Both the position numbers and the translations under genes were made by a program. The notes beneath the pieces are model-generated. The model made no database searches, was not told where the DNA came from, and saw only the letters and a list, made by a program, of their open reading frames with translations. From Rhodocyclaceae bacterium (GTDB taxonomy: Bacteria; Pseudomonadota; Gammaproteobacteria; Burkholderiales; Rhodocyclaceae), in assembly GCA_030824115.1 (NCBI GenBank), contig JAVBYI010000008.1:338212-402211 (forward strand): DNA of 64,000 nt. The letters are read 5' to 3'. This document shows positions 1 to 9,577 of this stretch, piece by piece (the stretch's first letter is position 1; every line of letters starts with the position of its first letter).

Positions 1-314
1 GTGACCGCCTGGCCGACCTGTGCGCCACCGACGGCGGCAACAGCAGTGCCGACGCAGAATTCACGGCCGCCTTCGAGCGGACGATGGGCATGGCACGTGA
101 GCATTTCGCTGTCGAAGAAGCGCTGCTTGTTGCTGCGGCCTATCCCGATCTCGAAGACTACCGCTGCGAAGTCGAGGAGTATGAGTTCCTCGCCGCCGAG
201 ATCGCCACCACGGAAAATTTCGACAAGATCGAATTGCAGCGCTTCCTCGCGCTCTGGTGGCTCGGCCACATCCTCGGCGCCGCCAAACAACAAAGTCCCT
301 ACCTGAAAGATTGA
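1..314 (+). CDS. Hemerythrin-like protein, C-terminal part (partial at window start)
   Basis: The frame is open from base 3 and ends with TGA at 312-314, so about 103 C-terminal residues are visible and the true start lies before the window. The order of a helix with HFAVEE, a YPDLEDY turn and a last helix with HILG matches bacterial hemerythrins, O2-binding di-iron four-helix proteins. The His and Glu of the HxxxE pair and the final His are present. The two His expected in the third helix are Tyr and Val (YRCEV), and the Asp five residues after the last His is Ala. A normal di-iron site is therefore unlikely. It is convergent with the antiporter gene downstream. Family assignment is by pattern; any function is uncertain. 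Confidence 0.7.
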   Translation, partial: DRLADLCATDGGNSSADAEFTAAFERTMGMAREHFAVEEALLVAAAYPDLEDYRCEVEEYEFLAAEIATTENFDKIELQRFLALWWLGHILGAAKQQSPYLKD

Positions 315-322
315 CGCCCCGA

Positions 323-346
323 AAAAGTCGGCGCTGGCGGGACGGC
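323..346 (+). repeat. 24-bp interspersed motif, copy 1
   Basis: Full consensus copy (block AAAAGTCGGCGCTG, then GCGGG, then ACGGC). It lies between the convergent ends of the hemerythrin-like gene and the antiporter gene. Copy 2 at 5295 is identical. Confidence 0.9.
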
Positions 347-353
347 ACCCTGA

Positions 354-1913
354 TTACAAATGCGCTTCCTGATAGTCGAGGATCTCTTCAAGGTGGTGTA
401 GCACTTCGTCGCTGATCTCGTTCTCGCGCCAGAGGCGGATCAGTTCCTGACGTTCGGCCTTGATGGCGGCGTGGCGCAGGCGGTTTTCGAGGGCGCTGCG
501 TGGCGTTGTTTCGATGCCGTCGGGTGCGGCTAGCACGATGCGCTCCATCATCTCGGTGCGCAGGCGTTCGGCCCATTCGGGCGGGGCTTTTTCGGTGGCC
601 ATGATGTCGTCGATGGCGGCGAGTGCAGCGGAACTCATGGCGGCGCGCACGCGTTGCTGCTCGCGGTGTATATCCCAGTTGGAACCGACCCTGAGTTTGC
701 GGATCAGGGCGGGCAGACTGAGGCCCTGACCGACCAGTGTGAGGGCGACGACGAAGAAGGTCAGGAAGATCACCAGATCGCGGTAGGGGAAAGGCTTGCC
801 GTTGGGCAGCAGGGTCGGCAGGGCGAGGGCGGCGGCAATCGAGACGATGCCGCGCATGCCGCACCAGCCGATGATGCCGAGTTCACGCTTTCTGAGCTGG
901 GCATCGCTTTCGCGCAGGCTGCCGGCAATCCAGCGCGGCAGGTAGGCGGCCGGATACACCCAGAGGAAGCGCACGGAGATGGCGACCGCACTGACGACCA
1001 GCCCGAGGAAGACGAGGTGGCCGAGCGTGTACATGTTGAGTTTTTCGACGACGTTCGACATCTCGATGCCGATCAGGATGAACACCAGACTGTTGAGGAT
1101 GAAGACCAGGATGCTCCAGGCCGAGCGGGCGAGGATGCGCATTTCCGACGAGACGATCTCGGGCGAGTAGCGGCCGCGCAGCAAGCCGGCGGCGACCACG
1201 GCGAGGACGCCGGAGACATGCACTTGCTCGGCAACGATGTAGGCGACGTAGGGAATCGTCAGCGAGGTGAGCACTTCGATGAAGGGGTCGCCAAGCTTCT
1301 TGTGGATGGCGATGAAGATGAAGGCCAGCACGAGGCCGATGCCGATACCGCCGGCCGAGACGGCGATGAACTGCAGGCTGGCATTGGTCAGCGAGAAGGC
1401 GCCGGTCAGCACGGCGACCACGGCGAACTTGTAGATGACGAGTCCCGAAGCATCATTCACCAGACTTTCGCCTTCGAGGATGGTGACGATGCGGCGCGGG
1501 ATATTCATGCGCGAAAGGATGGCCGTGGCGGCGACGGCATCCGGCGGCGAGACGATGGCGCCAAGGACGAAGGCCACCGCCCAGGGCACATCCGGCACCA
1601 GCAGCTTGAGGGCGGCACCGACCGCCAGCGTGGTGACGATGACCAGACCGATGGCCAAGAGGCCGATCGGCCGGATGTTCGACTTGAAGTCATGCCATGA
1701 GGTGAGCAGCGCGGCCTGATAGAGAATCGGCGGCAGCACCAGTACGAGGATCAGTTGCGGATCGAAAGGGAAGGCCGGCAGGCGCGGAATCAGGCCGAGG
1801 GCGAGACCGCCGATGACCAGTGCAATCGGGTAAGGGAACTTGAAGTGGCGCGCCACCCAGCCGAGGGCGACGGCAACAAGCATCAGCAGGAGGATCAGTT
1901 CGAGGAGCAGCAT
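354..1913 (-). CDS. NhaP-type Na+(K+)/H+ antiporter (CPA1 family)
   Basis: A 519-residue integral membrane protein with about twelve hydrophobic segments up to residue ~400 and a charged cytoplasmic tail of ~110 residues. CPA1 exchangers swap cytoplasmic Na+ or K+ for external protons. The family signature is clear: SPPDA at 122-126 with the ion-binding Asp125, and EGESLVNDA at 147-155 with Asn153-Asp154. The start is the ATG at 1911-1913. The gene stands alone, downstream of the hybrid kinase on the same strand with a gap of 34 bases. The transported cation cannot be told from sequence. Length is normal for the family. Confidence 0.88.
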   Translation of the reverse strand: MLLLELILLLMLVAVALGWVARHFKFPYPIALVIGGLALGLIPRLPAFPFDPQLILVLVLPPILYQAALLTSWHDFKSNIRPIGLLAIGLVIVTTLAVGAALKLLVPDVPWAVAFVLGAIVSPPDAVAATAILSRMNIPRRIVTILEGESLVNDASGLVIYKFAVVAVLTGAFSLTNASLQFIAVSAGGIGIGLVLAFIFIAIHKKLGDPFIEVLTSLTIPYVAYIVAEQVHVSGVLAVVAAGLLRGRYSPEIVSSEMRILARSAWSILVFILNSLVFILIGIEMSNVVEKLNMYTLGHLVFLGLVVSAVAISVRFLWVYPAAYLPRWIAGSLRESDAQLRKRELGIIGWCGMRGIVSIAAALALPTLLPNGKPFPYRDLVIFLTFFVVALTLVGQGLSLPALIRKLRVGSNWDIHREQQRVRAAMSSAALAAIDDIMATEKAPPEWAERLRTEMMERIVLAAPDGIETTPRSALENRLRHAAIKAERQELIRLWRENEISDEVLHHLEEILDYQEAHL

Positions 1914-1947
1914 GGTCTAAGTGGGCGCGGTTTGATGCGGACTGCGT

Positions 1948-4209
1948 TCAGGCGCCCGGCGGCGCCAGCCAACGCAGGAGAAGTGAGTACAACGCATCAG
2001 GATTCACCGGTTTGCCGATGAAATCGTTCATGCCTGCGTCGAAGCAATTTGTCTTGTCTTCTGCGAAGGCATTGGCCGTCATGGCAAGAATCGGCACAGT
2101 GGCGTAGTTGGGCAGGCGGCGTATCTGGCGTGTGGCTTCCAGACCATCCATGCGTGGCATCTGCACATCCATCAGGATCAGGTCGAAGTCATGCTGGCGT
2201 GCCATATTGAGGGCATCCAGTCCATCCTCCGCAATCGTGACAGTTGGCCAGATGTCGTTTAGCAAATCCAGCGTTACCTCGCGGTTGATTGGTTCATCCT
2301 CGACCAACAGTATCCGTTTACCGCTGTAATCGCGGATCAGGATGGCCTCGGCAGATTCGGCCGAGGCGCGAGCGCTGAGCAGCCCGTTATCGTTCCCCTT
2401 CTTGAGACGGGCGGTGAACCAGAAAGTGCTGCCGACTCCGGGGGTGCTTAGCACCCCGGCATCGCCTCCCATGAGCAGGGCAAATCGTTTGGTGATGGCC
2501 AGGCCCAGGCCCGAGCCGCCATATTTTCGTGTTGTGGAACTATCGGCCTGCTCAAAGACGTTGAAGAGTTTGCCTATCTTGTCCGCTTCGATGCCGATCC
2601 CTGTGTCTTGCACTTCAAAACGAATCATCAAGCTATCAGGACCTTCCTCGACCGGATGAATGCGCAGAGTGACCGTTCCCTGTTCGGTAAACTTGACGGC
2701 ATTGGTTGCATAGTTGAGCAGCGCCTGCTGTAGCCGGATCGGATCGCCCAACAGACGGGGTAGCGATGCGACATCGACGATCAGCCGGATGTTCTTTGCA
2801 TGGGCACGTTCGCTCACCATGGAAACGACGTTGGCAGCAAGGCTGGCGAGCACGACAGTCGTATCCTCAAGAACCAATTTGCCGGCTTCGATCTTGGACA
2901 GATCCAGAATGTCATTGATGATGCCGAGCAGGTGTTGTGCTGCGTTGTCGATCTTGTCGAGGCGGTCTTGCTGGCGGGCAGTAACGCCTTCGCGCCGCAG
3001 CATATGGGCCATGCCCAGGATGCCGTTCATCGGCGTGCGGATTTCGTGGCTCATGTTGGCCAGGAAGGCGCTCTTGGCTACATTGGCCGCTTCGGCAGCC
3101 TGCTTGGCCAGGTTGAGTTCGGCCGTGCGTGCCGCGACGACCTTTTCGAGGTGATCGCGATGCTGTGTCAGTTCGGACTGGATATTGCGATGCTCGGTGA
3201 TGTCATGGCCGATCCCCAGCACGCCGATCAGGCTGCCATCAGACGCGACCATCGGTACCTTGGTAGTTTCCATCAGTGCGCGGTGGCTATCGCTGGCGAA
3301 GGTGATCCATTCCTCATTGACACTCGGCACGCCGGCGGCCATCGCGTTCTGATCCTTTTGCTGAAAGAAGTCGGCCAGTTCCTTGTCGACGAAGTCGTAA
3401 TCGGTCTTGCCGATGATGGCTGCCTCGCTGGCACCGAAGAAGCGTTGGAAGGCCGGGTTGCAGGCAAGGTAGACGCCTTCGGTGCTTTTCAGCCAGACGA
3501 GATCGGGGATGGCGGCCACCAGTGTGCGCAGATGGGTGCGCTCGCGCTCCAGCGCGCGGGCCACCTGCCGGATTGGGTTGCCGAAATGGGCGCTGATGCG
3601 CAAGGTGGCGTAGATGCCGACCAGCAACAGTGCCACGACCACGACCGCGATGAATAGCAGGCCATTTTCGAGGGCATTTTTGCGATTGACTTCGGAGATG
3701 CCAACCTGGATGACGCCCATCACGGCGTTGTCGTAGCCGCCCTGATAGGTGATGCTGACTTCCCGCACCGGTTGTTCTGCCAACAGATATTCACGCACCT
3801 GCAACGCGGTTTTTTGGTCCAGTAGCGCGCGCACGATCGCCAGCGTGGCCGGATCGACCTGCTGGTCATTCTGTGCTGGATCGCTGTGCGCATAAACTTG
3901 GCCCTGCCGGTCGATGAGGCGCAGATAGAGAATGTCCGGCTGGACTGCCGCGATTTCTTCGAGCAGGAGGCGAGCCTGATATTTGCCGGAAAAACTGACC
4001 CGGCTGACCGCATTCGCCAGCACCCGTGTCGTCAGGGTGGACAGCCGGTCCTGCTCGCTTTCCATCACGCCGCGCAAATAGAGCCCACCGGCCAGCAGCA
4101 CGGCAACCATCAGCAGAAAGATCAGGCCGCCAAAGGCCAGCGCCAGGCGCCGGTCGACATCGACCAGGTTAGGCAGCGTGTAGCTTGCTTCGTTTGTCAG
4201 GGACTTCAT
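1948..4209 (-). CDS. Hybrid sensor histidine kinase (periplasmic sensor, PAS, HisKA, HATPase, receiver)
   Basis: 753 residues. A transmembrane helix at ~24-46, a periplasmic Cache-like region to ~182 and a second helix at ~184-204 precede a PAS domain (~225-340) and a coiled coil. The HisKA box [10 protein letters not shown] carries phospho-acceptor His388; the ATPase N box lies near 500-507 and the DTGIGI and GGSGLGL boxes at 535-570. A C-terminal receiver domain (631-753) has acceptor Asp681 and conserved Lys733. There is no HPt domain, so phosphate must pass to a separate protein. Its ATG overlaps the stop of the binding-protein gene upstream by one base (TAATG), which implies translational coupling and suggests that the binding protein presents the ligand to this kinase. 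Confidence 0.88.
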   Translation of the reverse strand: MKSLTNEASYTLPNLVDVDRRLALAFGGLIFLLMVAVLLAGGLYLRGVMESEQDRLSTLTTRVLANAVSRVSFSGKYQARLLLEEIAAVQPDILYLRLIDRQGQVYAHSDPAQNDQQVDPATLAIVRALLDQKTALQVREYLLAEQPVREVSITYQGGYDNAVMGVIQVGISEVNRKNALENGLLFIAVVVVALLLVGIYATLRISAHFGNPIRQVARALERERTHLRTLVAAIPDLVWLKSTEGVYLACNPAFQRFFGASEAAIIGKTDYDFVDKELADFFQQKDQNAMAAGVPSVNEEWITFASDSHRALMETTKVPMVASDGSLIGVLGIGHDITEHRNIQSELTQHRDHLEKVVAARTAELNLAKQAAEAANVAKSAFLANMSHEIRTPMNGILGMAHMLRREGVTARQQDRLDKIDNAAQHLLGIINDILDLSKIEAGKLVLEDTTVVLASLAANVVSMVSERAHAKNIRLIVDVASLPRLLGDPIRLQQALLNYATNAVKFTEQGTVTLRIHPVEEGPDSLMIRFEVQDTGIGIEADKIGKLFNVFEQADSSTTRKYGGSGLGLAITKRFALLMGGDAGVLSTPGVGSTFWFTARLKKGNDNGLLSARASAESAEAILIRDYSGKRILLVEDEPINREVTLDLLNDIWPTVTIAEDGLDALNMARQHDFDLILMDVQMPRMDGLEATRQIRRLPNYATVPILAMTANAFAEDKTNCFDAGMNDFIGKPVNPDALYSLLLRWLAPPGA

Positions 4210-5264
4210 TATTTACTTGTGACCTTGTCACCTTGCCAGAGAGGTTGCTTTGCCGACCATGGTTTTTTGAATGGCGTCGGAATCGGCCCGAGCCAGCCTG
4301 GATAGCGGTCAAGTGTTTCTGCAGTGATCGGGAATACGGGCACCAGAATCTGCTTCGCCACCGCTTGCTTTCTTGCAGCGGCATAGCCTGCTTTCATTGC
4401 TGCGGCGCCCAGCGGGCCGCAGAATTGCGCCGAGTCGATGCGGGTCAGGCGACGGGCACGGATGTTCTCGACCGACTTGGGGTCGCCGTCGATGCTGGCG
4501 ACGGCAATCTCGTCGCGTCCGGCCTTGGCGAGCACGTCCACCACCGCCAGTCCGCCACCATCATTGACGGTGAAGATGGCATCGATACTGTTGCGTTCGG
4601 GGAAGTCGCGCAGGATCGCCTCACCTGCCTTGCGGCCGGAAACCGGCTCGACGGCCTCATAAGTCTTGAGAATCTTGAAAGCCTTGCCATGATCGCGCAG
4701 GGCATCGAGAAAGCCATTCAGCCGCTCGACGGTGGAGGAGACCAGCGGATATTCCACCAGAATCAGTTTCAAAGGCGTCGGACTGGGAAATATGGCCGCC
4801 AGGTATTCGCCATCGAGATAGCCGGCCTGGCGGTTGTCAGAGGTGACAAAAGCTGCTAACTGACCACCGCTGATGTATTGATCGTAGGCCACCACGGGGA
4901 TGCCGGCGGCGTTGGCCGCCTTGAGCGGTGCGGCCAGCGCGGCGTTATCGGTCGGCTGCACGATGATGACATCAGGTTTGCTCGCTACCATTGACTGCAT
5001 CTGCGCGATCTGGCGTTCGACACCGGCAGCGCCATCACCGGCCACTTCGGGGAGCAATCTGACGCCACGCTCGCCACGGCTTGCCGCTGCCGCATTGATG
5101 CTGTCGGCTTCTGCCTCCAGTCCCTTGCGCATGGCAACCTGGCCGGGAATGCTCATCGACCAGTAGAGTATCCCGACGCGGAACGGCTGAACAGCTTCTT
5201 TGGCCTCGACTGCAACGACTTGGCATAACAGTGCCAGACATATGGCAAGAAAACGTGACTGCAT
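4209..5264 (-). CDS. Periplasmic sugar-binding-type protein, likely sensor partner of the hybrid kinase
   Basis: 351 residues from the ATG at 5262-5264, preceded by a good ribosome site (AGGAGAG). The longer open frame up to 5468 is only read-through across a 24-bp motif. A Sec signal peptide ends near VEA (residue ~21). The fold signature is that of type-1 periplasmic binding proteins (RbsB/XylF/LuxP class): [22 protein letters not shown], and [18 protein letters not shown]. No permease or ATPase gene is nearby. The only partner is the hybrid kinase starting at its stop codon, so a role in ligand sensing (as LuxP with LuxQ or ChvE with VirA) is more likely than transport. The ligand is unknown. 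Confidence 0.82.
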   Translation of the reverse strand: MQSRFLAICLALLCQVVAVEAKEAVQPFRVGILYWSMSIPGQVAMRKGLEAEADSINAAAASRGERGVRLLPEVAGDGAAGVERQIAQMQSMVASKPDVIIVQPTDNAALAAPLKAANAAGIPVVAYDQYISGGQLAAFVTSDNRQAGYLDGEYLAAIFPSPTPLKLILVEYPLVSSTVERLNGFLDALRDHGKAFKILKTYEAVEPVSGRKAGEAILRDFPERNSIDAIFTVNDGGGLAVVDVLAKAGRDEIAVASIDGDPKSVENIRARRLTRIDSAQFCGPLGAAAMKAGYAAARKQAVAKQILVPVFPITAETLDRYPGWLGPIPTPFKKPWSAKQPLWQGDKVTSK

Positions 5265-5294
5265 CGGAAACTCTCCTAAGGGCGTGGCGCCTGA

Positions 5295-5318
5295 AAAAGT
5301 CGGCGCTGGCGGGACGGC
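5295..5318 (+). repeat. 24-bp interspersed motif, copy 2
   Basis: Full consensus, identical to copy 1. Intergenic, 31 bases upstream of the binding-protein start and 23 bases after the end of the DUF1343 gene. Confidence 0.9.
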
Positions 5319-5340
5319 GGTATCACGAGTTCGGTCATGG

Positions 5341-6552
5341 TCATGGGTACAGATGAAACGCCAGGCTTGCCGTTTGCCAGCTTTGCTCATCCGCACTTGT
5401 CTGTTTATCCAGATCGGCAGGCGTCGCAACCGGATCATCCACCCACTCGCGCAGCAGCGGGCTGCCATTGATGAGGTCGATGGCGAGGCGGTCGCGCTCG
5501 TATTCGTAGGGAAAGTCGCGCCACAGCGGGTAGTCGGACTGCAAGCGGCGAATTGCCTTGAAGGCGAGCGCCATCAGGCGCCACGGCTGGAAGGTGGCGT
5601 GGTCGTAATGGCTTAGGGTGTCGACATGAATCTGAATGCCGGAACACAACTGGCCGACATGCTTGTGGAAGGTCGGCTCGAACCAGATCGGACGCAGCTT
5701 GCAGCCGTGCAACCACTGCGGCGCAAACTGCTGCATTTCCTTGAGGATCGCGGCGGCATCGATGTCGGGTGCGCCGAACAGTTCGAGCGGCCGGGTGGTG
5801 CCGCGCCCTTCGGAGAGCGTCGTGCCTTCGAGCAGGACCGTGCCGGCATAACAACGCGCCATCGAGAGGTTGGGGGCGTTCGGGCTGGGGTTGATCCAGC
5901 TCCGTTCGGATGGCCAGCCGTATCCCGGTGCCGCGTCGGGTTGCCAGTCTTGCATTGCAATCACCTGGCAATCGACATCGAGTTTCAGCGTGGCGATGAA
6001 CCAGCGTGCCAGTTCGCCCATGGTCAGGCCGTGGCGCATCGGCAGCGGGCCGGCGCCGACAAAACTTTCCCAGCCGGCGCGCAGGGTCAGGCCTTCAATC
6101 GGCCGGCCGGCGGGGTTGGGGCGGTCGAGAATCCAGACGGCCTTGCCGTGTTGCGCGGCGGCTTCGAGCAGGTAGCGTAGTGTGGTGATGAAGGTGTAGA
6201 TGCGGCAGCCGAGGTCTTGCAAGTCGATGAGCAGCACGTCGAACGTGTCCATCATCGCGGCGGTGGGGCGGCGCACTTCGCCATACAGGCTGAAGACCGG
6301 AATGCCGAGCGCCGGATCGACGAAGTCGGGCGACTCCATCATGTTGTCCTGCTTGTCGCCGCGCAGGCCGTGCTGCGGGCCGAATGCGGCCGTGAGCTTG
6401 ATTTCCGGTAGTGCAGCGAGCGCATCCAGGCTATGGGTCAGGTCGCGTGTGGTCGAGGCCGGGTGGGCGAGCAAGGCGATGCGTTCGCCGACGAGCGGCT
6501 GGCGCAGGTCGGCATCCTCGATCAGCCGCTCGATACCGAATTTCATGGCCAT
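5341..6552 (-). CDS. DUF1343 protein, NamZ-type exo-N-acetylmuramidase candidate
   Basis: 403 residues matching the DUF1343 family: GPQHGLRGDKQDNM near residue 58, PVFSLYGE, DVLLIDLQDLGCRIYT near 105, and DRPNPAGR near 144. The one characterised line of this family (NamZ) removes N-acetylmuramic acid from the non-reducing end of peptidoglycan fragments. No signal peptide is seen, so it would act in the cytoplasm on recycled muropeptides or leave by another route. Two starts are possible (ATG at 6550 or 6544); both overlap the end of the DOMON gene upstream, so translation is coupled. The muramidase role is inferred from family membership only. Confidence 0.8.
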   Translation of the reverse strand: MAMKFGIERLIEDADLRQPLVGERIALLAHPASTTRDLTHSLDALAALPEIKLTAAFGPQHGLRGDKQDNMMESPDFVDPALGIPVFSLYGEVRRPTAAMMDTFDVLLIDLQDLGCRIYTFITTLRYLLEAAAQHGKAVWILDRPNPAGRPIEGLTLRAGWESFVGAGPLPMRHGLTMGELARWFIATLKLDVDCQVIAMQDWQPDAAPGYGWPSERSWINPSPNAPNLSMARCYAGTVLLEGTTLSEGRGTTRPLELFGAPDIDAAAILKEMQQFAPQWLHGCKLRPIWFEPTFHKHVGQLCSGIQIHVDTLSHYDHATFQPWRLMALAFKAIRRLQSDYPLWRDFPYEYERDRLAIDLINGSPLLREWVDDPVATPADLDKQTSADEQSWQTASLAFHLYP

Positions 6553-7115
6553 TGCGAGGGACGGAAACCGAGTGTGCCGAGGCTCAGCACGAAGCCGGCA
6601 TGCTGATGAAAGTCCGGCTTGCCGGGCGGGTGGGCCAGTGCCCAGTAGCCGAGGTCGCCGCCTTCGATTTCAAGAATGGTCGAAACGGCGATGCGTAGGG
6701 TTTCTGCCTTGGGCAGGGCCTGCTTGGGTAGCGTGGCCGTGAGCTTCAGCAAGTCTTCGCTGCGTTCAAACGCAAGGTCTGGTGCAGGACAGTCGAAGGC
6801 GTGCGGCGCGCGCTGGCGGGTGCCGGAAAACTCATAGGTCGCCCACTGGCCGGACGGCGAGAAATTGAATTCGCGGTAGCCGGTCTGGCCGATGCTGCCC
6901 AGAAAGATTTCGCAACAGGTGGTTTTCCACAACCCATCGGCAGGCGCCGGGGCATGCACTGTCGGGATGCGCAGATCGAGGTTCAGGCCATGAATGGCAT
7001 AGACGATCTGCAGGCCGCCATTGGTCGTGTGCGTAAGCGTCGCGTCGACTTGCTGGTGGAAGCGGGCCGGGTTGTCGTGATGTCCGGCCAGTTTGACGTG
7101 AACCGATTGCGCCAT
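6543..7115 (-). CDS. DOMON-like domain protein
   Basis: 190 residues, resembling the DOMON-like proteins often encoded beside DUF1343 genes in betaproteobacteria. The middle has the expected beta-rich pattern with LWKTTCCEIFLG near residue 62, YREFNFSPSGQWATYEF near 80 and a late ALAHPPGKPDFH segment. DOMON folds generally bind heme or sugars; the ligand here is unknown and no signal peptide is evident. It overlaps the DUF1343 start and follows the FAH gene by only eight bases, so it is part of one transcript with both. Confidence 0.72.
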   Translation of the reverse strand: MAQSVHVKLAGHHDNPARFHQQVDATLTHTTNGGLQIVYAIHGLNLDLRIPTVHAPAPADGLWKTTCCEIFLGSIGQTGYREFNFSPSGQWATYEFSGTRQRAPHAFDCPAPDLAFERSEDLLKLTATLPKQALPKAETLRIAVSTILEIEGGDLGYWALAHPPGKPDFHQHAGFVLSLGTLGFRPSQWP

Positions 7116-7123
7116 CTTGTCGC

Positions 7124-7966
7124 TCAGCCCGCGACGATTTTCTGCTGCTGTTCGCCCAGCCCTTCGACACCGAGACGCACCACGTCGCCGGCCTTGAGGA
7201 ACTGCGGCGGCTGCATGCCGAGGCCGACGCCGGGCGGCGTGCCGGTGCAGATGACATCGCCGGGCAGCAGGGTCATGAACTGCGAGATATAGCTGATGAG
7301 ATGCGCGCAGGGAAAAATCATCTCGTCGGTGTTGCTGTCCTGACGGCGCTCGCCATTGACCTCTAGCCAGACGCGCAGTTTCTGCGGGTCTTTCACTTCA
7401 TCCGGGGTGACCAGCCACGGGCCGATCGGGGCGAAGGTATCGCAGCCCTTGCCCTTGTCCCAACTGCCGCCACGGTTCTTCTGGAAATCGCGTTCCGAGA
7501 CGTCGTGGAAGGTCACATAGCCGGCCAGATACGACAATGCCTTGTCTTCGCTGACGTAACGCGCTTCCTTGCCGATGACGAGGCCCAACTCGGCTTCCCA
7601 GTCGGTGTTGATCGAGCCGCGTGGCAGCTTGATGTCATCGCAGGGGCCGTTGATGGCGGTGGTGGCCTTCATGAACAACACCGGTTCGGTCGGGATCGCC
7701 GCACCGGTTTCCTTGGCGTGGTCGCGGTAGTTGAGGCCGACGCCAATGATCTTGCTGATGCCGGTGAAGGGCACGCCCAGGCGCGGTTTGCCCTTGACGA
7801 GGGGCAGCGTAACTGTGTTGACGGCCTTCAGGCGCTTCTGTCCGGCTGGGGAGATTTCTTGCCAGCCGATGTCGGCACAGTGAGCGGAAAGGTCGCGCAG
7901 ATTGCCTTGTGTGTCGATCAGCCCCGGCTTCTCACGTCCCTTGGCGCCATAGCGGACCAGTTTCAT
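7124..7966 (-). CDS. Fumarylacetoacetate hydrolase family protein
   Basis: 280 residues. The family core is intact: GVGLNYRDHAKE (76-87), the metal-binding acidic pair Glu124/Glu126 in TDWEAELG, and Asp155 in the FHDVSERD segment; GDVICTGTPPGVG follows near 235. The family comprises Mg2+-dependent hydrolases, decarboxylases and dehydratases acting on 2-oxo acids, so the substrate cannot be read from sequence. The ATG overlaps the stop of rhlE by four bases (ATGA), which marks an operon of rhlE, this gene, DOMON and DUF1343. Confidence 0.85.
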   Translation of the reverse strand: MKLVRYGAKGREKPGLIDTQGNLRDLSAHCADIGWQEISPAGQKRLKAVNTVTLPLVKGKPRLGVPFTGISKIIGVGLNYRDHAKETGAAIPTEPVLFMKATTAINGPCDDIKLPRGSINTDWEAELGLVIGKEARYVSEDKALSYLAGYVTFHDVSERDFQKNRGGSWDKGKGCDTFAPIGPWLVTPDEVKDPQKLRVWLEVNGERRQDSNTDEMIFPCAHLISYISQFMTLLPGDVICTGTPPGVGLGMQPPQFLKAGDVVRLGVEGLGEQQQKIVAG

Positions 7967-9429
7967 GCCCCATCCTTTTTGCCGAGGATGCCGCCGAGCA
8001 GCGCGGCGACCGGACGGATTGGACGCCGTGGTGCCAGCGCCGACTTTTCGGCAGGTTTGTCGGCGGTAGCGGGCGCGGCACCTTCCTCACCCTTTGCGAT
8101 ATAGGGCTTGGAGAAATCGAAGCCGTCGGCAGCGATCACCGGTTTATTCGGCACGCGCGGAATATGGGCGATCGGACTGGGCAGGCGATCGACGGGGGTC
8201 TTGGGGCCGTGAGCGACGCGCGGTTCATGCTTGTGGCCATGACCACGATCGCGACCTGAGCGCTCGCGCATTTCGAGCGTGCCCGAACCGACCGGGAAGT
8301 TGTCGACCACCACCTGTTCGATCTTGAACTTGGTGAGCTTCTCGATGTCGACCAGTTGCTTCATTTCCTCGGGGGCGACCAGCGAGGTGGCCTCGCCCTT
8401 TTTGCCGGCGCGCCCGGTGCGGCCGATGCGATGCACATAGTCTTCGGCAACGCGCGGCAGTTCGTAGTTGATGACGTGGGGCAGGTCGTCGATGTCGAGG
8501 CCACGGGCCGCCACATCGGTGGCAACCAGCACGCGGGCGGTGCCGGACTTGAAGGCTTCAAGCGCCTTGGTGCGATCCTGCTGGCTCTTGTCGCCGTGGA
8601 TAGCGGTGGCGTTGATGCCTTCGCGCTCCAGCCAAGTGGCCAGCCGCGAGGCGCCAAACTTGGTGGCGACGAACACCAGCACCTGCGTCATGCCCGGATC
8701 ATCCAGCAGATGCTTGAGCAAATAGCGCTTCTTGTCGGCGGCGACCGGGTGCACGCGGTGGGTGATGGTTTCCGAGACCTGATTGCGGCGGGCGACTTCG
8801 ATCAGTTGCGGCGCTTTTAACATCGCGTCGGCGAGCTTCTTGATTTCTTCCGAGAAGGTGGCCGAGAACAGCAGGCTCTGGCGCGTGGTCGGCAAGAGCT
8901 TGAGGATGCGCTTGATGTCGGGAATGAAGCCCATGTCGAGCATGCGGTCGGCTTCGTCGAGCACGAGGAATTCGACTGAGCCAAAGCTCACGGTTTTCTG
9001 TTCGACGTGATCGAGCAGGCGACCGGGGGTGGCGACGACAATCTCGCGGCCTTCCTTGAGTTCGGCGATCTGGGCGCGCATGTCCACGCCACCGTAGATA
9101 CAGACCGAACGCAAGCCCAAAAACTTGCTGTAGGTCTTGGCCGATTCCTGCACCTGCATCGCCAGTTCGCGTGTCGGTGCCAGGATCAGGGCACGGACGG
9201 GATGGCGGGCCGGCGAGGGCGAGGTGTTGGCGTGGCGGGAAAGTTTGTGCAGCAGCGGCAGGATGAAGGCAGCCGTTTTGCCGGTGCCGGTCTGGGCGCC
9301 GCCCATGATGTCATGGCCGGCAAGGACGATGGGAATCGCCTGCGCTTGAATGGGGGTAGGGGTGGTGTAGCCGGCTTCATGCACGGCCTTGAGAATTTCG
9401 GGCGCCAGCCCGAGGTCGTCGAATATCAA
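7963..9429 (-). CDS. rhlE: DEAD-box ATP-dependent RNA helicase RhlE
   Basis: 488 residues. The Q-motif region is near 22-30, Walker A AQTGTGKT at 45-52, PTRELA at 85-90, DEAD at 158-161, SAT at 189-191 and HRIGRTGRAG in the second RecA domain, as expected for RhlE-type helicases involved in ribosome assembly and RNA turnover. The C-terminal ~110 residues are a basic, low-complexity tail, normal for this class. Copy 3 of the 24-bp motif lies inside this tail, encoding KSALAPRRP. The start is ATG at 9427-9429. It is the first gene of a four-gene overlapping operon. Confidence 0.92.
   Translation of the reverse strand: MIFDDLGLAPEILKAVHEAGYTTPTPIQAQAIPIVLAGHDIMGGAQTGTGKTAAFILPLLHKLSRHANTSPSPARHPVRALILAPTRELAMQVQESAKTYSKFLGLRSVCIYGGVDMRAQIAELKEGREIVVATPGRLLDHVEQKTVSFGSVEFLVLDEADRMLDMGFIPDIKRILKLLPTTRQSLLFSATFSEEIKKLADAMLKAPQLIEVARRNQVSETITHRVHPVAADKKRYLLKHLLDDPGMTQVLVFVATKFGASRLATWLEREGINATAIHGDKSQQDRTKALEAFKSGTARVLVATDVAARGLDIDDLPHVINYELPRVAEDYVHRIGRTGRAGKKGEATSLVAPEEMKQLVDIEKLTKFKIEQVVVDNFPVGSGTLEMRERSGRDRGHGHKHEPRVAHGPKTPVDRLPSPIAHIPRVPNKPVIAADGFDFSKPYIAKGEEGAAPATADKPAEKSALAPRRPIRPVAALLGGILGKKDGA
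8025..8048 (-). repeat. 24-bp interspersed motif, copy 3
   Basis: Both blocks are perfect; the spacer reads GCACC. It lies inside the low-complexity tail of rhlE, read as KSALAPRR. Confidence 0.85.
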
Positions 9430-9577
9430 GTTTTGCTCCAGTAGAGAGGCGCCCGACCATTTGCCTCGATGCGAGGCTCGACCGGCTCAGACGGGCAAAA
9501 TCAGCGACTGGGATGAAACGCATCCAACCGGCAAGATGCGCGGGGGATTGTACGGGTAAATAGCCCCGGGCTGTGGC

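Noticed and set aside
654..1700. 348-codon frame antisense to the antiporter gene
   Set aside because: Asp/Glu/His-rich composition typical of a shadow frame; the other strand has an unmistakable membrane protein.
5265..5468. N-terminal extension of the binding-protein frame
   Set aside because: It runs through motif copy 2 and the end of the DUF1343 gene; the ATG at 5262 has a ribosome site and a signal peptide.
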